From contig MUCR01000043.1 of the NCBI GenBank assembly GCA_002816455.1, positions 1 through 53,665 of the forward strand: a stretch of DNA of 53,665 nt, written 5' to 3'. The notes beneath the pieces were generated by a model. The model did not search any database. It was not told the DNA's origin and saw only the letters and a program-made list of their open reading frames with translations. The first letter of the stretch is position 1, and each line of letters starts with the position of its first letter. The position numbers and the translations under genes were made by a program. Of this stretch, positions 32,703 to 41,016 are shown in pieces. Origin of the DNA: SAR202 cluster bacterium Io17-Chloro-G4 (GTDB lineage Bacteria; Chloroflexota; Dehalococcoidia; Lucifugimonadales; UBA3495).

Positions 32703-33266
32703 TTAGATCTCCGGGACTTTCTCTGCGGCTCGGCAAAGTTCGAGGACCTTATCGGCCACTTGCTCCGGAGTTAATTCATCTGTCTCAACAGTATAGTCGG
32801 CCTGAGCGTAGGATTCGGCCCGCTGGGCCAACAGTTCTTTTATGCGCCTCAGAGGGTCATCCCCGGCCAATAAAGGTCTAACAGGGGCATTGCCTACTTG
32901 TTTTTCGTTGCCTTGGGACCGCGAAATCCGTTGCAAGATTGTCTCAGGCCGTGCGCTTAAGCACACCACCTGTCCATTGGCCAGCATAAGATTCCGGTTG
33001 TCCTGGTCCACGAAGGAGCCACCGCCAGCGGCGATAACCTTTCCAGACTGGGAGCAAAGGTCGCGAATCACCGACCGCTCCAACTCACGAAACGCTGGTT
33101 CTCCATCTTCCTGGAATATCTGGCTGATGGGCCGACCCGCCTTGCGCACCAACTCGGCGTCGGCGTCCACCATGGACGACCCCGTCAGCCGGGCCAAAAC
33201 CCGTCCAACAACGCTCTTCCCCGAGCCCATAAACCCCACCAAGATGATGTTTTTAGCTTCGCTCAT
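32703..33266 (-). CDS. aroK: Shikimate kinase
   Basis: 187 residues with the P-loop GFMGSGKS (11-18), DADAELVRKAG for shikimate binding, FRELERSVI, and AAGGGSF near residue 80 (the GGG loop that holds shikimate). RPLLAG is the LID arginine region. It phosphorylates shikimate with ATP. First gene of the aroK-aroB pair; a repeat lies upstream. Confidence 0.95.
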   Translation of the reverse strand: MSEAKNIILVGFMGSGKSVVGRVLARLTGSSMVDADAELVRKAGRPISQIFQEDGEPAFRELERSVIRDLCSQSGKVIAAGGGSFVDQDNRNLMLANGQVVCLSARPETILQRISRSQGNEKQVGNAPVRPLLAGDDPLRRIKELLAQRAESYAQADYTVETDELTPEQVADKVLELCRAAEKVPEI

Positions 33267-33396
33267 TTCTCATTAGCATGAGGGCTAGGTTTGACCTTTG
33301 GGTCAACGTACACCGGGGAGAGTTGGGTGTCAACGTGGGGGGCCACCCCCAGGCTCGCAGCCAAACGAGACGCTGATTAACCCGGCCAACGCAAGA

Positions 33397-33435
33397 GGAT
33401 CCCCCTTTTATAAAGGGGGACCTAGGGGGATTTTG
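33397..33435. repeat. REP-like GATCCCCCTTTTATAAAGGGGG element
   Basis: ATCCCCCTTTTATAAAGGGG followed by GACCTAGGGGGATTTT. The 9-bp arms are perfect and the whole has the layout of the left repeat at 18132. In the gap between aroK and the VOC gene. Confidence 0.65.
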
Positions 33436-33491
33436 GCGCCACCCAATTACCGACTTTGATACCAATGGATCCCGAGTCTTTCCCGCCCCCC

Positions 33492-34316
33492 TTAATCCGG
33501 CAGCTGCGTCAGGTGCATGCGGCTGCCCATACTGGTGGCGGTGTCGAAGTAGCCGACTTGCTGCTTGATGGAGTTGGTTAAGGGGGCTCCCTCTACAAAC
33601 TTGGAGCCGTTGTTATCCTGGCACTGGCCCATGCAGAGGTGGATGTCGCCTACGGCGTAGCCCACGTGGTCCATGGCGACACCGGCTTGGGGCAGGTTGC
33701 TGGTGTCGGGGGGTTGGATCAGCTCCACTTGGACTTGGTCGAAGTTGACGAAGGCGTTTTGGCCACCGGTGCGGGACGGCCCGCCACCGATGTGGGTGCC
33801 GCCGAAATTGTCCACGTACCAGGCGATACTGGACTCCAAGTCGCGCACTAAATACCCGGCATGGACTATCTTCTCCACCTGGGGCACTCCCGGCATGGTC
33901 CCGGGGCCTGCCGGGTCGGCGTACTGGGTCAAGTGAATCAGCATGCCGTTGGTTGACGCCGGGTTGAAGTAAGACACCTGGGAGCCCAAGGGATTGGTAA
34001 AGGGAGCGCCATCGGCGAATTTCAGTCCCTTGGCCGACAACTGGGCCATGGCCGCTTCCATGTCCGGCACCAAATAACCGACGTGATGCAGCGCCAACCC
34101 GCCTTGGGGAATGTCGCTCGTGTCCCCCGGCTGGATGAGTTCTACTTCACCGTCGCCGAACCGGACAAAGGCGCCCTTTCCACCGCTGGGCACGATAAAA
34201 CTCTTGGCGACATCGAACCTGCCAATAGTCTTTCCGGAGAAAGTCTTTTCGTGCCAGGCGACGGCGGTTTCCAGGTCCTGCACCAAATAGCCGATGTGCT
34301 GAATCTTGTCGATCAT
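33492..34316 (-). CDS. Two-domain VOC (glyoxalase/dioxygenase-fold) protein
   Basis: 274 residues made of two tandem VOC modules (about 1-130 and 145-274) that share KIxHxGYLVxDLExxxAW, ELIQPxDTSxxPQxG and HHVGYxVxDxxxxM. Each His of IQHIGYL/IVHAGYL and HHVGY/DHVGY is a likely metal ligand. The closeness of the halves shows an internal duplication. Substrate unknown; lactoylglutathione lyase, methylmalonyl-CoA epimerase and extradiol dioxygenases share the fold. AGGAG precedes the ATG. Confidence 0.82.
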   Translation of the reverse strand: MIDKIQHIGYLVQDLETAVAWHEKTFSGKTIGRFDVAKSFIVPSGGKGAFVRFGDGEVELIQPGDTSDIPQGGLALHHVGYLVPDMEAAMAQLSAKGLKFADGAPFTNPLGSQVSYFNPASTNGMLIHLTQYADPAGPGTMPGVPQVEKIVHAGYLVRDLESSIAWYVDNFGGTHIGGGPSRTGGQNAFVNFDQVQVELIQPPDTSNLPQAGVAMDHVGYAVGDIHLCMGQCQDNNGSKFVEGAPLTNSIKQQVGYFDTATSMGSRMHLTQLPD

Positions 34317-34345
34317 TTTTCTCTCCTAAAAATGGTGTTTGATTT

Positions 34346-34418
34346 AACCGCAGAGATCGCAGAGAATTTTTATCTATTCCCCTTTCCCTCTGCGTTCTCA
34401 GCGTGCTCTGCGGTGAAT
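34346..34418. repeat. CGCAGAG-type inverted repeat element, copy B
   Basis: AACCGCAGAGATCGCAGAGA on the left and CTCTGCGTTCTCAGCGTGCT then CTGCGGTGAA on the right, around an AT-rich loop. Between two minus-strand genes. Confidence 0.8.
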
Positions 34419-34422
34419 TATG

Positions 34423-35430
34423 CTAAGACAGCCTAACCCGCGAATGAGGCAACACCCGGGGGTTAACCAGGAACTCGGGCATCCGGCCTTGGAGGACATC
34501 CACCGTGGCTTTGGCCGTCCGCACCTCCAGTTCGTGGACCGACTGCTGGGAGAGAAACCCCACGTGGGGCGTAACCAGCAGATTATCCAGTTGGAACATG
34601 GGATGGTCGGCTGGCGGCGCAGCCTGCTCCATCACGTCCAAACCGGCACCACCAATCTGACCGTCACGCAGGGCGATGTACAGGGCTGGCTCGTTGATGA
34701 TGGGCCCGCGAGCGCAGTTTATCAGGAATGCCGACGGCTTCATCAAGGCCAGTTCGGGGGAGCCGATTAGTCCCCGGGTATCGTCGTTTAGAGGCGTGTG
34801 CAGGCTAACGTAGTCGGAACGTTCTAGCAGGTCCGGAAGATCAGCCAACTCCACGCCGGCAGGTCGGGGAGCGTCCGCAGGAAGGAAAGGGTCGTGAGCC
34901 AGAACTTCCATTCCAAATGCCTGCGCCTTGGATGCCACAGCCCGGCCGATGCGGCCCAGACCAACGATGCCCATGGTCAGGCCTCGGAGACGGGTTAGGG
35001 GCACTGGAGAGCGGGTCCCTTCCCAACGTCCCTCTTTGGCTACCTTGTCGTAGAAGCCGACTTGGCGGTTCCAAGTGAGGAGGAGGGCCATCACGTGGTC
35101 CGAGACCTCGTCGACGCAGTAATCGGGCACGTAGGTCACTGGGATGCCCAACTCGGTGGCGGTGGCGACGGCGATATTATCCACACCCACGCCGTAGCGG
35201 CTGATGCAAATACAATTTTTGGCGGAACGGACCACCTTCTCGGTGACCTGGGCAAAGCAGGTCATGATGGCGTCGCATTCCACCGCCAAGGACGCCAGCG
35301 TTTCCTCCGAACCGTCGGGCGCTTCAATAATTTCGGCACCGATCTGAGCCAAGACTTCCCGCTCCGGCGCAGTGGACGGCCAGACGAAGTCGGTGACCAA
35401 GACTTTGTATTTTGGGCCACTAGAGGCCAT
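34423..35430 (-). CDS. D-2-hydroxyacid dehydrogenase (phosphoglycerate dehydrogenase-like)
   Basis: 335 residues from the ATG at 35430, which has AAGGG 7 bases ahead (an ATG six bases earlier is too close to it). GLGRIGRAVASKA is the NAD loop. NCARGPIINEPAL gives the Arg, GLDVMEQ the Glu, and TPHVGFLS the catalytic His. No ACT domain, so a general 2-ketoacid reductase or a short SerA-like enzyme is likely; the substrate is open. Confidence 0.87.
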   Translation of the reverse strand: MASSGPKYKVLVTDFVWPSTAPEREVLAQIGAEIIEAPDGSEETLASLAVECDAIMTCFAQVTEKVVRSAKNCICISRYGVGVDNIAVATATELGIPVTYVPDYCVDEVSDHVMALLLTWNRQVGFYDKVAKEGRWEGTRSPVPLTRLRGLTMGIVGLGRIGRAVASKAQAFGMEVLAHDPFLPADAPRPAGVELADLPDLLERSDYVSLHTPLNDDTRGLIGSPELALMKPSAFLINCARGPIINEPALYIALRDGQIGGAGLDVMEQAAPPADHPMFQLDNLLVTPHVGFLSQQSVHELEVRTAKATVDVLQGRMPEFLVNPRVLPHSRVRLS

Positions 35431-35486
35431 TTTCATTCCCTTTTATGGTGACAATGATGCGGCTAGGGATCTGCTCACCGCTCTGT

Positions 35487-35577
35487 ATCCGTTTGTGGTG
35501 AGCCCTTCGGCTTAGCTCTGGACAGGTCCGACATTGTCGAGACTCTCGATGGAAGCGGAGCTTGTCGAACCATCACC
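35487..35577. repeat. Dispersed repeat, copy 7 (paired, degenerate)
   Basis: TTTGTGGTGAGCCCTTCGGC on the left and GAAGCGGAGCTTGTCGAACC on the right. Both are diverged units of the TTCGACAAGCTCACCACGA family in inverse orientation. The gap 35431-35792 has no supported gene. Confidence 0.6.
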
Positions 35578-35709
35578 ATCACGATATTTCAGTTTGGTCC
35601 TTGGGCAGGTCCGACTGTGGCGTGATTCTCGTTAATATCGGACCTTACGACGAACTGTATCTGGAACCCAACATGGTGGTGATATCCGCCTAAGCTCCCA
35701 CAGTGGTGG

Positions 35710-35741
35710 AGATCCTTCGACAAGCTCAGGACGAACGGAAC
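35710..35741. repeat. Dispersed repeat, copy 8
   Basis: AGATCCTTCGACAAGCTCAG followed by GACGAACGGAAC, about 50 bases past the methyltransferase stop. Confidence 0.75.
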
Positions 35742-35792
35742 CATCAAGTTAAATCCATCCTAAACTTGCTTCCCAAGATTGACAGGAAGCTA

Positions 35793-36296
35793 TTAGCGCC
35801 CGTACACCGCTACTTGCCAGATAGGGGTCTTGGAGTAGGACCGCCGGTGGAACCCGTTGCTCCGCAACAACCGGTCAATAGTGGCCGTAGGGTGTACGAA
35901 TATCCGAAACGGGTTTCGTCGTAGACGCATTAAGAAGTTGATGAAGCCAAAAGCGAATCGCACCAACGGGGTCTCCCGGGGGTACACAATGCCATAAAGT
36001 TCGGTAGCCCGCTGGGAAGATAGGTCCACCAGACTCTCCAGATCGTGATAGCAGCAAATGACCCGGTCCAGGGTGACGATGTTTGCTTCTTGGACATCCT
36101 CGACGATATCCACGAAGTTGCCGTGGCGGCTGCTGATGCGGTCCGAATGGCCTTGCCTTTGTGCTTCTTCTTCCACAACGTTTATATACGCTGTGGAAGC
36201 CTCCACGCCGACAGCGCTGGCAATCCCTGCCTTCAGCAACTCGTGTTGGACCGCCCCGACTCCACCGCCGATGTCCAGCAACGTCTTCTCTTGCAC
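35793..36296 (-). CDS. SAM-dependent methyltransferase, 5' end interrupted by a stop codon
   Basis: 167 residues are readable from a GTG. LLDIGGGVGAVQHELL is SAM motif I, AVGVEAS motif II, and TLDRVICCYHD motif IV; LYGIVYPRETPLVRF and RIFVHPTATIDRLLRSNGF close the fold. Relatives resemble a magnesium-protoporphyrin O-methyltransferase-like family with about 40 more N-terminal residues. That part is present in frame upstream (IEKFFDRREAQGKLKSYRKS and onward) but a TGA interrupts it at codon 3. From the internal GTG the protein lacks only an N-terminal helix pair and may be weakly active. Confidence 0.75.
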   Translation of the reverse strand: MQEKTLLDIGGGVGAVQHELLKAGIASAVGVEASTAYINVVEEEAQRQGHSDRISSRHGNFVDIVEDVQEANIVTLDRVICCYHDLESLVDLSSQRATELYGIVYPRETPLVRFAFGFINFLMRLRRNPFRIFVHPTATIDRLLRSNGFHRRSYSKTPIWQVAVYGR

Positions 36297-36444
36297 GCCC
36301 AGGGCTTCAATCGCCTCGATTAACGTCCTGGTCGTCTTTTTGGGGCCGCTCTTGCGGTAACTCTTGAGCTTCCCCTGCGCTTCCCGTCGATCGAAAAACT
36401 TTTCGATCCCGACCCACTGGTCTCAAAGCATTGTCGCGCCTCCT
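36297..36444 (-). other. In-frame 5' part of the methyltransferase with TGA at codon 3
   Basis: AGGAGG (36439-36444) sits 7 bases before an ATG at 36431-36429, followed by CTT and then TGA (36425-36423). After it the frame is open straight into the methyltransferase: DQWVGIEKFFDRREAQGKLK. Family members have Cys residues near this point, so TGA (and the TGG three codons on) may stand where TGC/TGT once stood. Fourteen bases after the TGA is the 20-base palindrome at 36389-36408, with 9-base arms. Confidence 0.6.
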
Positions 36445-36469
36445 GAGGGTCGTCTTCTTGGGCTGGTTC

Positions 36470-36503
36470 CCTCTCTGCGCTCTCCGCGTGCTCTGCGGTG
36501 AAA
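36470..36503. repeat. CGCAGAG-type repeat, half copy C
   Basis: CTCTCTGCGCTCTCCGCGTG followed by CTCTGCGGTGAAA; only the right arm of the element is left here. It directly follows the stop of the small VOC gene. Confidence 0.7.
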
Positions 36504-36506
36504 CCC

Positions 36507-36905
36507 TTAGGGACGGGGCGGCGCCGGGTATGCGCCGGAGCCGGTGCAGAACTCCACACGGTTGCCGTCGGGGTCTTGTGTGAACAGAAAGGCCTGACCG
36601 TCGTAGCGGATGCCTTCCCGCACAATCTCGTATCCGTTTTCTCGGAGGACGTGCTTCGTGCCCTCAAAGTCCTCTACCTCGAAAGCGTGGTGCATTCGCT
36701 CGGGCTTAATCGGGGCATCTGGGTCCTCAATCAAGTGAACCATGATACCGCTTTCCAGTTGGAGCCAGGTAATCTCCGGATTGTCCACTTGGCTTTGGAT
36801 TTGTTTGATGCCGATAAGGTCGTTGTAGAACTTCATGGCCCGCGCAGTGTCCTTGACCGCAGTTGTTACGTGGTTAATCTTGGTGGTGCGGATTTTACCG
36901 GCCAT
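36507..36905 (-). CDS. Single-domain VOC family protein
   Basis: 132 residues, one VOC module. His12 (KINHVTTAV), His in ERMHHAFEV and Glu in DGNRVEFCT fit the metal triad of glyoxalase/fosfomycin-resistance-like proteins. LFTQDPDGNRVEF is the typical last strand. Lactoylglutathione-lyase-like or extradiol-dioxygenase-like; substrate not predictable. GAGGAAA-type site before the ATG. The Pro-rich end APPRP is unstructured. Confidence 0.83.
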   Translation of the reverse strand: MAGKIRTTKINHVTTAVKDTARAMKFYNDLIGIKQIQSQVDNPEITWLQLESGIMVHLIEDPDAPIKPERMHHAFEVEDFEGTKHVLRENGYEIVREGIRYDGQAFLFTQDPDGNRVEFCTGSGAYPAPPRP

Positions 36906-37056
36906 TTTCCTCTCCTCTAATTAGTCAACCTGAAAGGTTGATCACAGTGGCGGCCGGTTGGTTTAAATCCCGGCCTTAATTCGGTGTCATTATGCCACAA
37001 TCGTGCGGCGTGCGCAGAAGACAAAGCCATAGACAGTGTTCTTGCGGACGCAGGCG

Positions 37057-37950
37057 TCAGAGGGTGCTGCCGATAATCACGACGATAATGCCAAATATGG
37101 TCAAGAACGAACCGGCGACGACCTGTTTGGTGATCCGCTCCAGTTGGGACATAAACATTCGCGCTATCAGTAACACCATGAGAGGGTAAGCTGCGGTGAT
37201 GGGTGAAACCACCACCACGTCTTCACGCTGGAGGGCATAGTAGAGGGCGATGACCGCTACTGCTGAGGAAAATCCTGAGAGGGCTGCGAAGGCCCAGGTG
37301 CCCCGCTCATTTCCCAGCCTCCGCAGACTGTCAACAGTGCTTCGTCCGGCGACCGGGGCCAGCAAGAAAACGCCAAAAAGCAAGCTAAAACCGGAAATCA
37401 TCAGTGGGGAGCCGTAATCTTCGGTCAACTCTTTGGCCAGAACGTTGGTGCCACCGTAGGAAGCGGCGGCGCCAAAAGCCAACACGTATCCTAACAAAGC
37501 CCGTCTGTCGGTGGCCCACCCCTGGCGTATCGAATCTCCTGTGCTGACGGCTAGACCAATGACCACCCCGACGGTGCCCAACGGGATCAGAAAATGAGGA
37601 CGTTCGCCAGCGATTCCCATTGCGAATATGGTTGCGAAAACTGCGGACGTGGCCAAGATGGTGCTGGCCTGGGACGCTCCAATTCTGTTGATGGCCTGAT
37701 AGTTTTGGGTGCGGCCGCCCAGAAAATTCACAGCTCCCAACACCACAAGCCACAGAAAAGCAGCGGCAGGGGCCGCTCGGATGTCGCCTCTCGCGAATAT
37801 AACGGCCAATAGCATGGCCGGAATGGCACTGACCACCACGGAAATTAGGATGGTGGGCATGGGCGACAGCTTCTGCATGCCGACCCGGGCGAAGATAGCG
37901 GAGCCGCCGAATCCAGCGCCAGCTAATAGAGCGAGGGAAATGGCTAGCAC
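37057..37950 (-). CDS. EamA/DMT-family membrane transporter
   Basis: 297 residues, ten hydrophobic helices in two EamA repeats (first about 1-137, second about 152-297, starting YVLAFGAAASYGGTNVLAKE). Family members export amino acids, nucleosides or metabolites. It begins 7 bases after the purQ stop, so it is probably co-transcribed with purQ, although no purine link is known from sequence. Confidence 0.85.
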   Translation of the reverse strand: MLAISLALLAGAGFGGSAIFARVGMQKLSPMPTILISVVVSAIPAMLLAVIFARGDIRAAPAAAFLWLVVLGAVNFLGGRTQNYQAINRIGASQASTILATSAVFATIFAMGIAGERPHFLIPLGTVGVVIGLAVSTGDSIRQGWATDRRALLGYVLAFGAAASYGGTNVLAKELTEDYGSPLMISGFSLLFGVFLLAPVAGRSTVDSLRRLGNERGTWAFAALSGFSSAVAVIALYYALQREDVVVVSPITAAYPLMVLLIARMFMSQLERITKQVVAGSFLTIFGIIVVIIGSTL

Positions 37951-37957
37951 TGGCTAA

Positions 37958-38653
37958 TTACCTGGCTCCACAGCTGTCGATAATCGACTGAAAAATCAAG
38001 TTGCCGTCGGTGCTGCCCAGAATGGCTTCGCAACTGCGCTCGGGATGGGGCATCATCCCCAGGACGTTGCCAGCTTGGTTGATTATCCCAGCTATATTGT
38101 GGGCTGCGCCGTTGGGGTTGGATTCTTCTGTTGCGTCACCGGCGTCGTCGCTGTAGCGGAACAACACTCCGCCTTCTTCTTCGAGCATCGCCAAGGTTGC
38201 CTCGTCTGCGAAGTAGTTGCCTTCGCCATGGGACACAGGCACACGCAACAGTTGGCCGGGTTGGCATCGCAGGCTAAATGGCGTATCGGTCCGCTCAGTG
38301 CGCAGGTTGGACCACTCGCACCGGTACTGCAGGTGTTGGTTTCGCAGCAATGCGCCGGGGAGCAGGCCGGCCTCGCACAGTATTTGGAAGCCGTTGCAGA
38401 TGCCGATGACCAAGCGGCCGGAGTCGGCGAACTTGTAGAGGGAGTCCATTACGGGAGAGAAGCGGGCCATGGCGCCGGGCCTGAGGTAATCACCGTAGGA
38501 AAACCCGCCGGGAACGATCACACAGTCATAGTTTTCCAGGTTGGTGTCTTGATGCCAGACGTACCCGGCTTCTTGGTTGAGCACGTCCTTGACTGCGTAG
38601 TAGCAGTCGGTGTCGCTCCAAGTGCCGGGGAAGACTAGTATTCCGAAGCGCAT
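37958..38653 (-). CDS. purQ: Phosphoribosylformylglycinamidine synthase, glutaminase subunit
   Basis: 231 residues of the class-I glutamine amidotransferase fold. Cys86 (VIGICNGFQ) is the nucleophile, with His203 and Glu205 (MPHPERS) the rest of the triad; PGGFSYGDYLRPGA and SHGEGNY are PurQ-specific. It supplies ammonia to PurL in purine synthesis. purS and purL are not next to it, though purA lies 0.8 kb beyond on the other strand. Confidence 0.95.
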   Translation of the reverse strand: MRFGILVFPGTWSDTDCYYAVKDVLNQEAGYVWHQDTNLENYDCVIVPGGFSYGDYLRPGAMARFSPVMDSLYKFADSGRLVIGICNGFQILCEAGLLPGALLRNQHLQYRCEWSNLRTERTDTPFSLRCQPGQLLRVPVSHGEGNYFADEATLAMLEEEGGVLFRYSDDAGDATEESNPNGAAHNIAGIINQAGNVLGMMPHPERSCEAILGSTDGNLIFQSIIDSCGAR

Positions 38654-38697
38654 GTGGGAGCTTTCTTCACTAATTTGGATCCTTGCCTATGACCAAT

Positions 38698-38770
38698 GTA
38701 CCGCAGAGAGCGCCGAGACCGCAGAGGCATACGGAATTTCTCTTTTTCTCTGCGAACTCTGCGGTTTTTA
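38698..38770. repeat. CGCAGAG-type inverted repeat element, copy D
   Basis: TACCGCAGAGAGCGCCGAGA with CCGCAGAG on the left and TTTTTCTCTGCGAACTCTGC then GGTTTTT on the right. The right side ends in a T run, so on the plus strand it could stop transcription. Between yqeY and purQ. Confidence 0.8.
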
Positions 38771-38804
38771 TAAAGCCCGCCGGGAATGATGATGTGTCGA
38801 AGGC

Positions 38805-39257
38805 TTATCCGGCCGACTCCAGCATCTGGACGACCAGGGCATTAACTTCGGCGCCGTCGGCCTTGCCCCGGACTTGGGGCATGAGCTTACCCATGACCTT
38901 GCCCTTGTCCTGCCCACTGGTGGCGCCCACCTCGCCGATAACCTGCTGAACTAACTCCACCAAATCGTCGTGGCTCATTTGAGGGGGCAGGTAGGCTTCC
39001 AGCACCTTCAGGTCGCCCGACTCTTTGGCCACCAGGTCGTCCCGGTTGCCTTCTTTGAACATCCGAATCGCCTCGCGCCGGTCATTGACCTGTTTCACCA
39101 CCACCTGGAGCACGGCGGCATCGTCCAGAGGCTTTTGTTGAGCCTTCTCTTCCAGTTGGATGGCGCTCTTCAAAAAGCGCAGGGCATTTAACCGGGCTTG
39201 GTCCCGGCCTCGCATAGCCGTAACGATGTCTTCTTCTAATGTTTCGCGCAAGGACAT
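38805..39257 (-). CDS. yqeY: GatB/YqeY-domain protein
   Basis: 150 residues: SLRETLEEDIVTAMRGRD, LNALRFLKSAIQ and the tail-domain part EAYLPPQMSHDDLVELV match YqeY, related to the C-terminal domain of the GatB amidotransferase that binds tRNA. Its role is not settled; it may act in tRNA-linked quality control. It is divergent from purA. Confidence 0.9.
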   Translation of the reverse strand: MSLRETLEEDIVTAMRGRDQARLNALRFLKSAIQLEEKAQQKPLDDAAVLQVVVKQVNDRREAIRMFKEGNRDDLVAKESGDLKVLEAYLPPQMSHDDLVELVQQVIGEVGATSGQDKGKVMGKLMPQVRGKADGAEVNALVVQMLESAG

Positions 39258-39404
39258 GGAAGTTTTGCTCTGCTTGAACGACTACTGGAGACGTGCCCGG
39301 ACGAGGGAGTTCGTACGGGGTAACTAACGCCGATTATAGGCGTGGGCAGGAAGGGGTGTCAATCAATTAGACACGCTTCCCTTTCCAATAATGGGGCTTT
39401 TTGG

Positions 39405-39410
39405 TATACT
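39405..39410 (+). promoter_or_regulatory. -10 box for purA
   Basis: TATACT (five of six) lies 80 bases before the purA ATG. The -35 region is weak. Confidence 0.35.
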
Positions 39411-39490
39411 CCGCCTTGGTTTTCACTCCCCGGTTCCGGCTGCCCGATTTGGCTGAACTGGGGTTGTTATTTGCAACAAAAGGTGCGCAG

Positions 39491-40777
39491 ATGCCGGCTT
39501 ATGGGGTTATCGGTGGCCAGTGGGGTGACGAAGGGAAAGGGAAGGTCATCGACTACCTGGCAGGCAAGGTTGACTGCGTGGTCCGCTTTGCTGGCGGCAA
39601 TAACGCCGGTCACACGGTGGTCAATGACCGTGGCACCTTCCAACTCCATTTGGTTCCCTCCGGCATCTGCTGGCCCCAAGTCTTCGGCATCATCGGCAAC
39701 GGCGTGGTTGTCGACCCAGACGTGCTCCTAGGCGAGCTGCGGCAGCTTTCTTCCCGAGGAATCGACACCAGCAAATTCTTGGTGAGCGAGCGGGCTCACG
39801 TGATAATGCCCTACCACGTACTTTTGGACAAACTGGAAGAGCAATCCCGTGGCGCGGAGGCTCTTGGCACAACCGGCCGGGGCGTTGGCCCGGCCTACGT
39901 GGACAAGACCGCCCGGTCGGGGATCCGAGTAGGCGACCTGATGGACTGGGACGCCCTAGTCCCCCGCTTAGAGCAGGTCTTGAAGGCTAAAAACGATTGG
40001 ATAACCAAATTATATGGCGGAGAAGCCCTCGTCTTAGACGATGTTTTAAGCCAGTGCCGTAGCTGGGCCGAAGATTTGCGCCCTTACACCTGCGCCACCG
40101 AGCAGATCGTTCAGGACCTTTTGGCCGACAACAAGCGAGTGCTTTTGGAGGGCGCCCAAGGTACGCTGCTGGACATCGACCACGGGTCTTACCCCTTCGT
40201 CACATCTTCTTCACCGTCTATCGGCGGCGCCTGCATCGGCCTGGGTCTTAGCCCCCAAGCCATCGCTGGAGTGATGGGCGTGTTCAAGGCTTACACTTCC
40301 AGGGTGGGCAGCGGCCCTATGCCATCGGAAATGGAAGGCGAGGCTGCCAACAACTTGCGGGAGAAAGCCCAAGAGTACGGCACAACCACCGGCCGCCCGC
40401 GACGGGTGGGCTGGTTCGATGCTGTAGCTGGCAAATATAGTTGCCTGGTTAATGGGTTCACCGGCAATGTGCTGACCCGTCTGGATATTCTGGACGGGTT
40501 CCCCAGCGTTAAGATTTGCGTCGGTTACCGTGTAGATGGAAAGGAGATAGACCGGTTCCCCGCCAATACCAATCTATTGGCCCGTTGCCGACCCATATAC
40601 GAGGAAATGCCGGGATGGGACCGGCCCACCGCCAGCGCCACCAGTTTGTCGCAATTAGCCGAAAACGCCATCGCATATATCAGGCGCCTGGAGGATTTAT
40701 TGGGCTGCCACTTCCAGGTCATCTCCACCGGCCCCAGCCGGGAGGAGACGATTGTGGTGGAAGAGGCGATAAAGTAG
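39491..40777 (+). CDS. purA: Adenylosuccinate synthetase
   Basis: 428 residues. GGQWGDEGKGK is the GTP-binding loop, with the catalytic Asp; NNAGHTVV holds the catalytic His; TTGRGVGPAYVDK, EGAQGTLLDIDHGSYPFVTS and TTTGRPRRVGWFD follow in family order. It makes adenylosuccinate from IMP, Asp and GTP. ATG at 39491 has AAGGTG 5 bases ahead; the frame is open 90 bases further but that part is not family sequence. A strong terminator follows. Confidence 0.97.
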   Translation: MPAYGVIGGQWGDEGKGKVIDYLAGKVDCVVRFAGGNNAGHTVVNDRGTFQLHLVPSGICWPQVFGIIGNGVVVDPDVLLGELRQLSSRGIDTSKFLVSERAHVIMPYHVLLDKLEEQSRGAEALGTTGRGVGPAYVDKTARSGIRVGDLMDWDALVPRLEQVLKAKNDWITKLYGGEALVLDDVLSQCRSWAEDLRPYTCATEQIVQDLLADNKRVLLEGAQGTLLDIDHGSYPFVTSSSPSIGGACIGLGLSPQAIAGVMGVFKAYTSRVGSGPMPSEMEGEAANNLREKAQEYGTTTGRPRRVGWFDAVAGKYSCLVNGFTGNVLTRLDILDGFPSVKICVGYRVDGKEIDRFPANTNLLARCRPIYEEMPGWDRPTASATSLSQLAENAIAYIRRLEDLLGCHFQVISTGPSREETIVVEEAIK

Positions 40778-40810
40778 GCCTTAACAAGGCTAGTAATCCG
40801 AGCCCCCTTA

Positions 40811-40847
40811 ATGTCATTCTGAGGGAGCGCAGCAACAGAAGAATCTC
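40811..40847. repeat. Dispersed repeat, GTCATTCTGAGGGAGCGCAG type, copy 2
   Basis: ATGTCATTCTGAGGGAGCGC followed by AGCAACAGAAGAATCT; partner of the copy at 7780-7816. Confidence 0.65.
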
Positions 40848-40930
40848 GTGGGCAAGGAGCAGAATCTTCGCCTTACCCACAATGGCAGAAACAGGCGCAT
40901 CTAGACGGTCCGAATTCCACCTGACACATA

Positions 40931-40985
40931 AAAACCCCGGCTTCGTTTGGGATTTGCTCCCAAATCAAGCCGGGGTTTATTTTTG
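40931..40985. terminator. Bidirectional terminator between purA and dapA
   Basis: AAAAACCCCGGCTT pairs with AAGCCGGGGTTTATTTTT, with an inner TTGGGA/TCCCAA stem. A-rich on the left and T-rich on the right, so it can end both convergent genes. Confidence 0.9.
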
Positions 40986-41016
40986 CTCGTGTCCGTCGCC
41001 CTAAAGGCGCAAGGTC

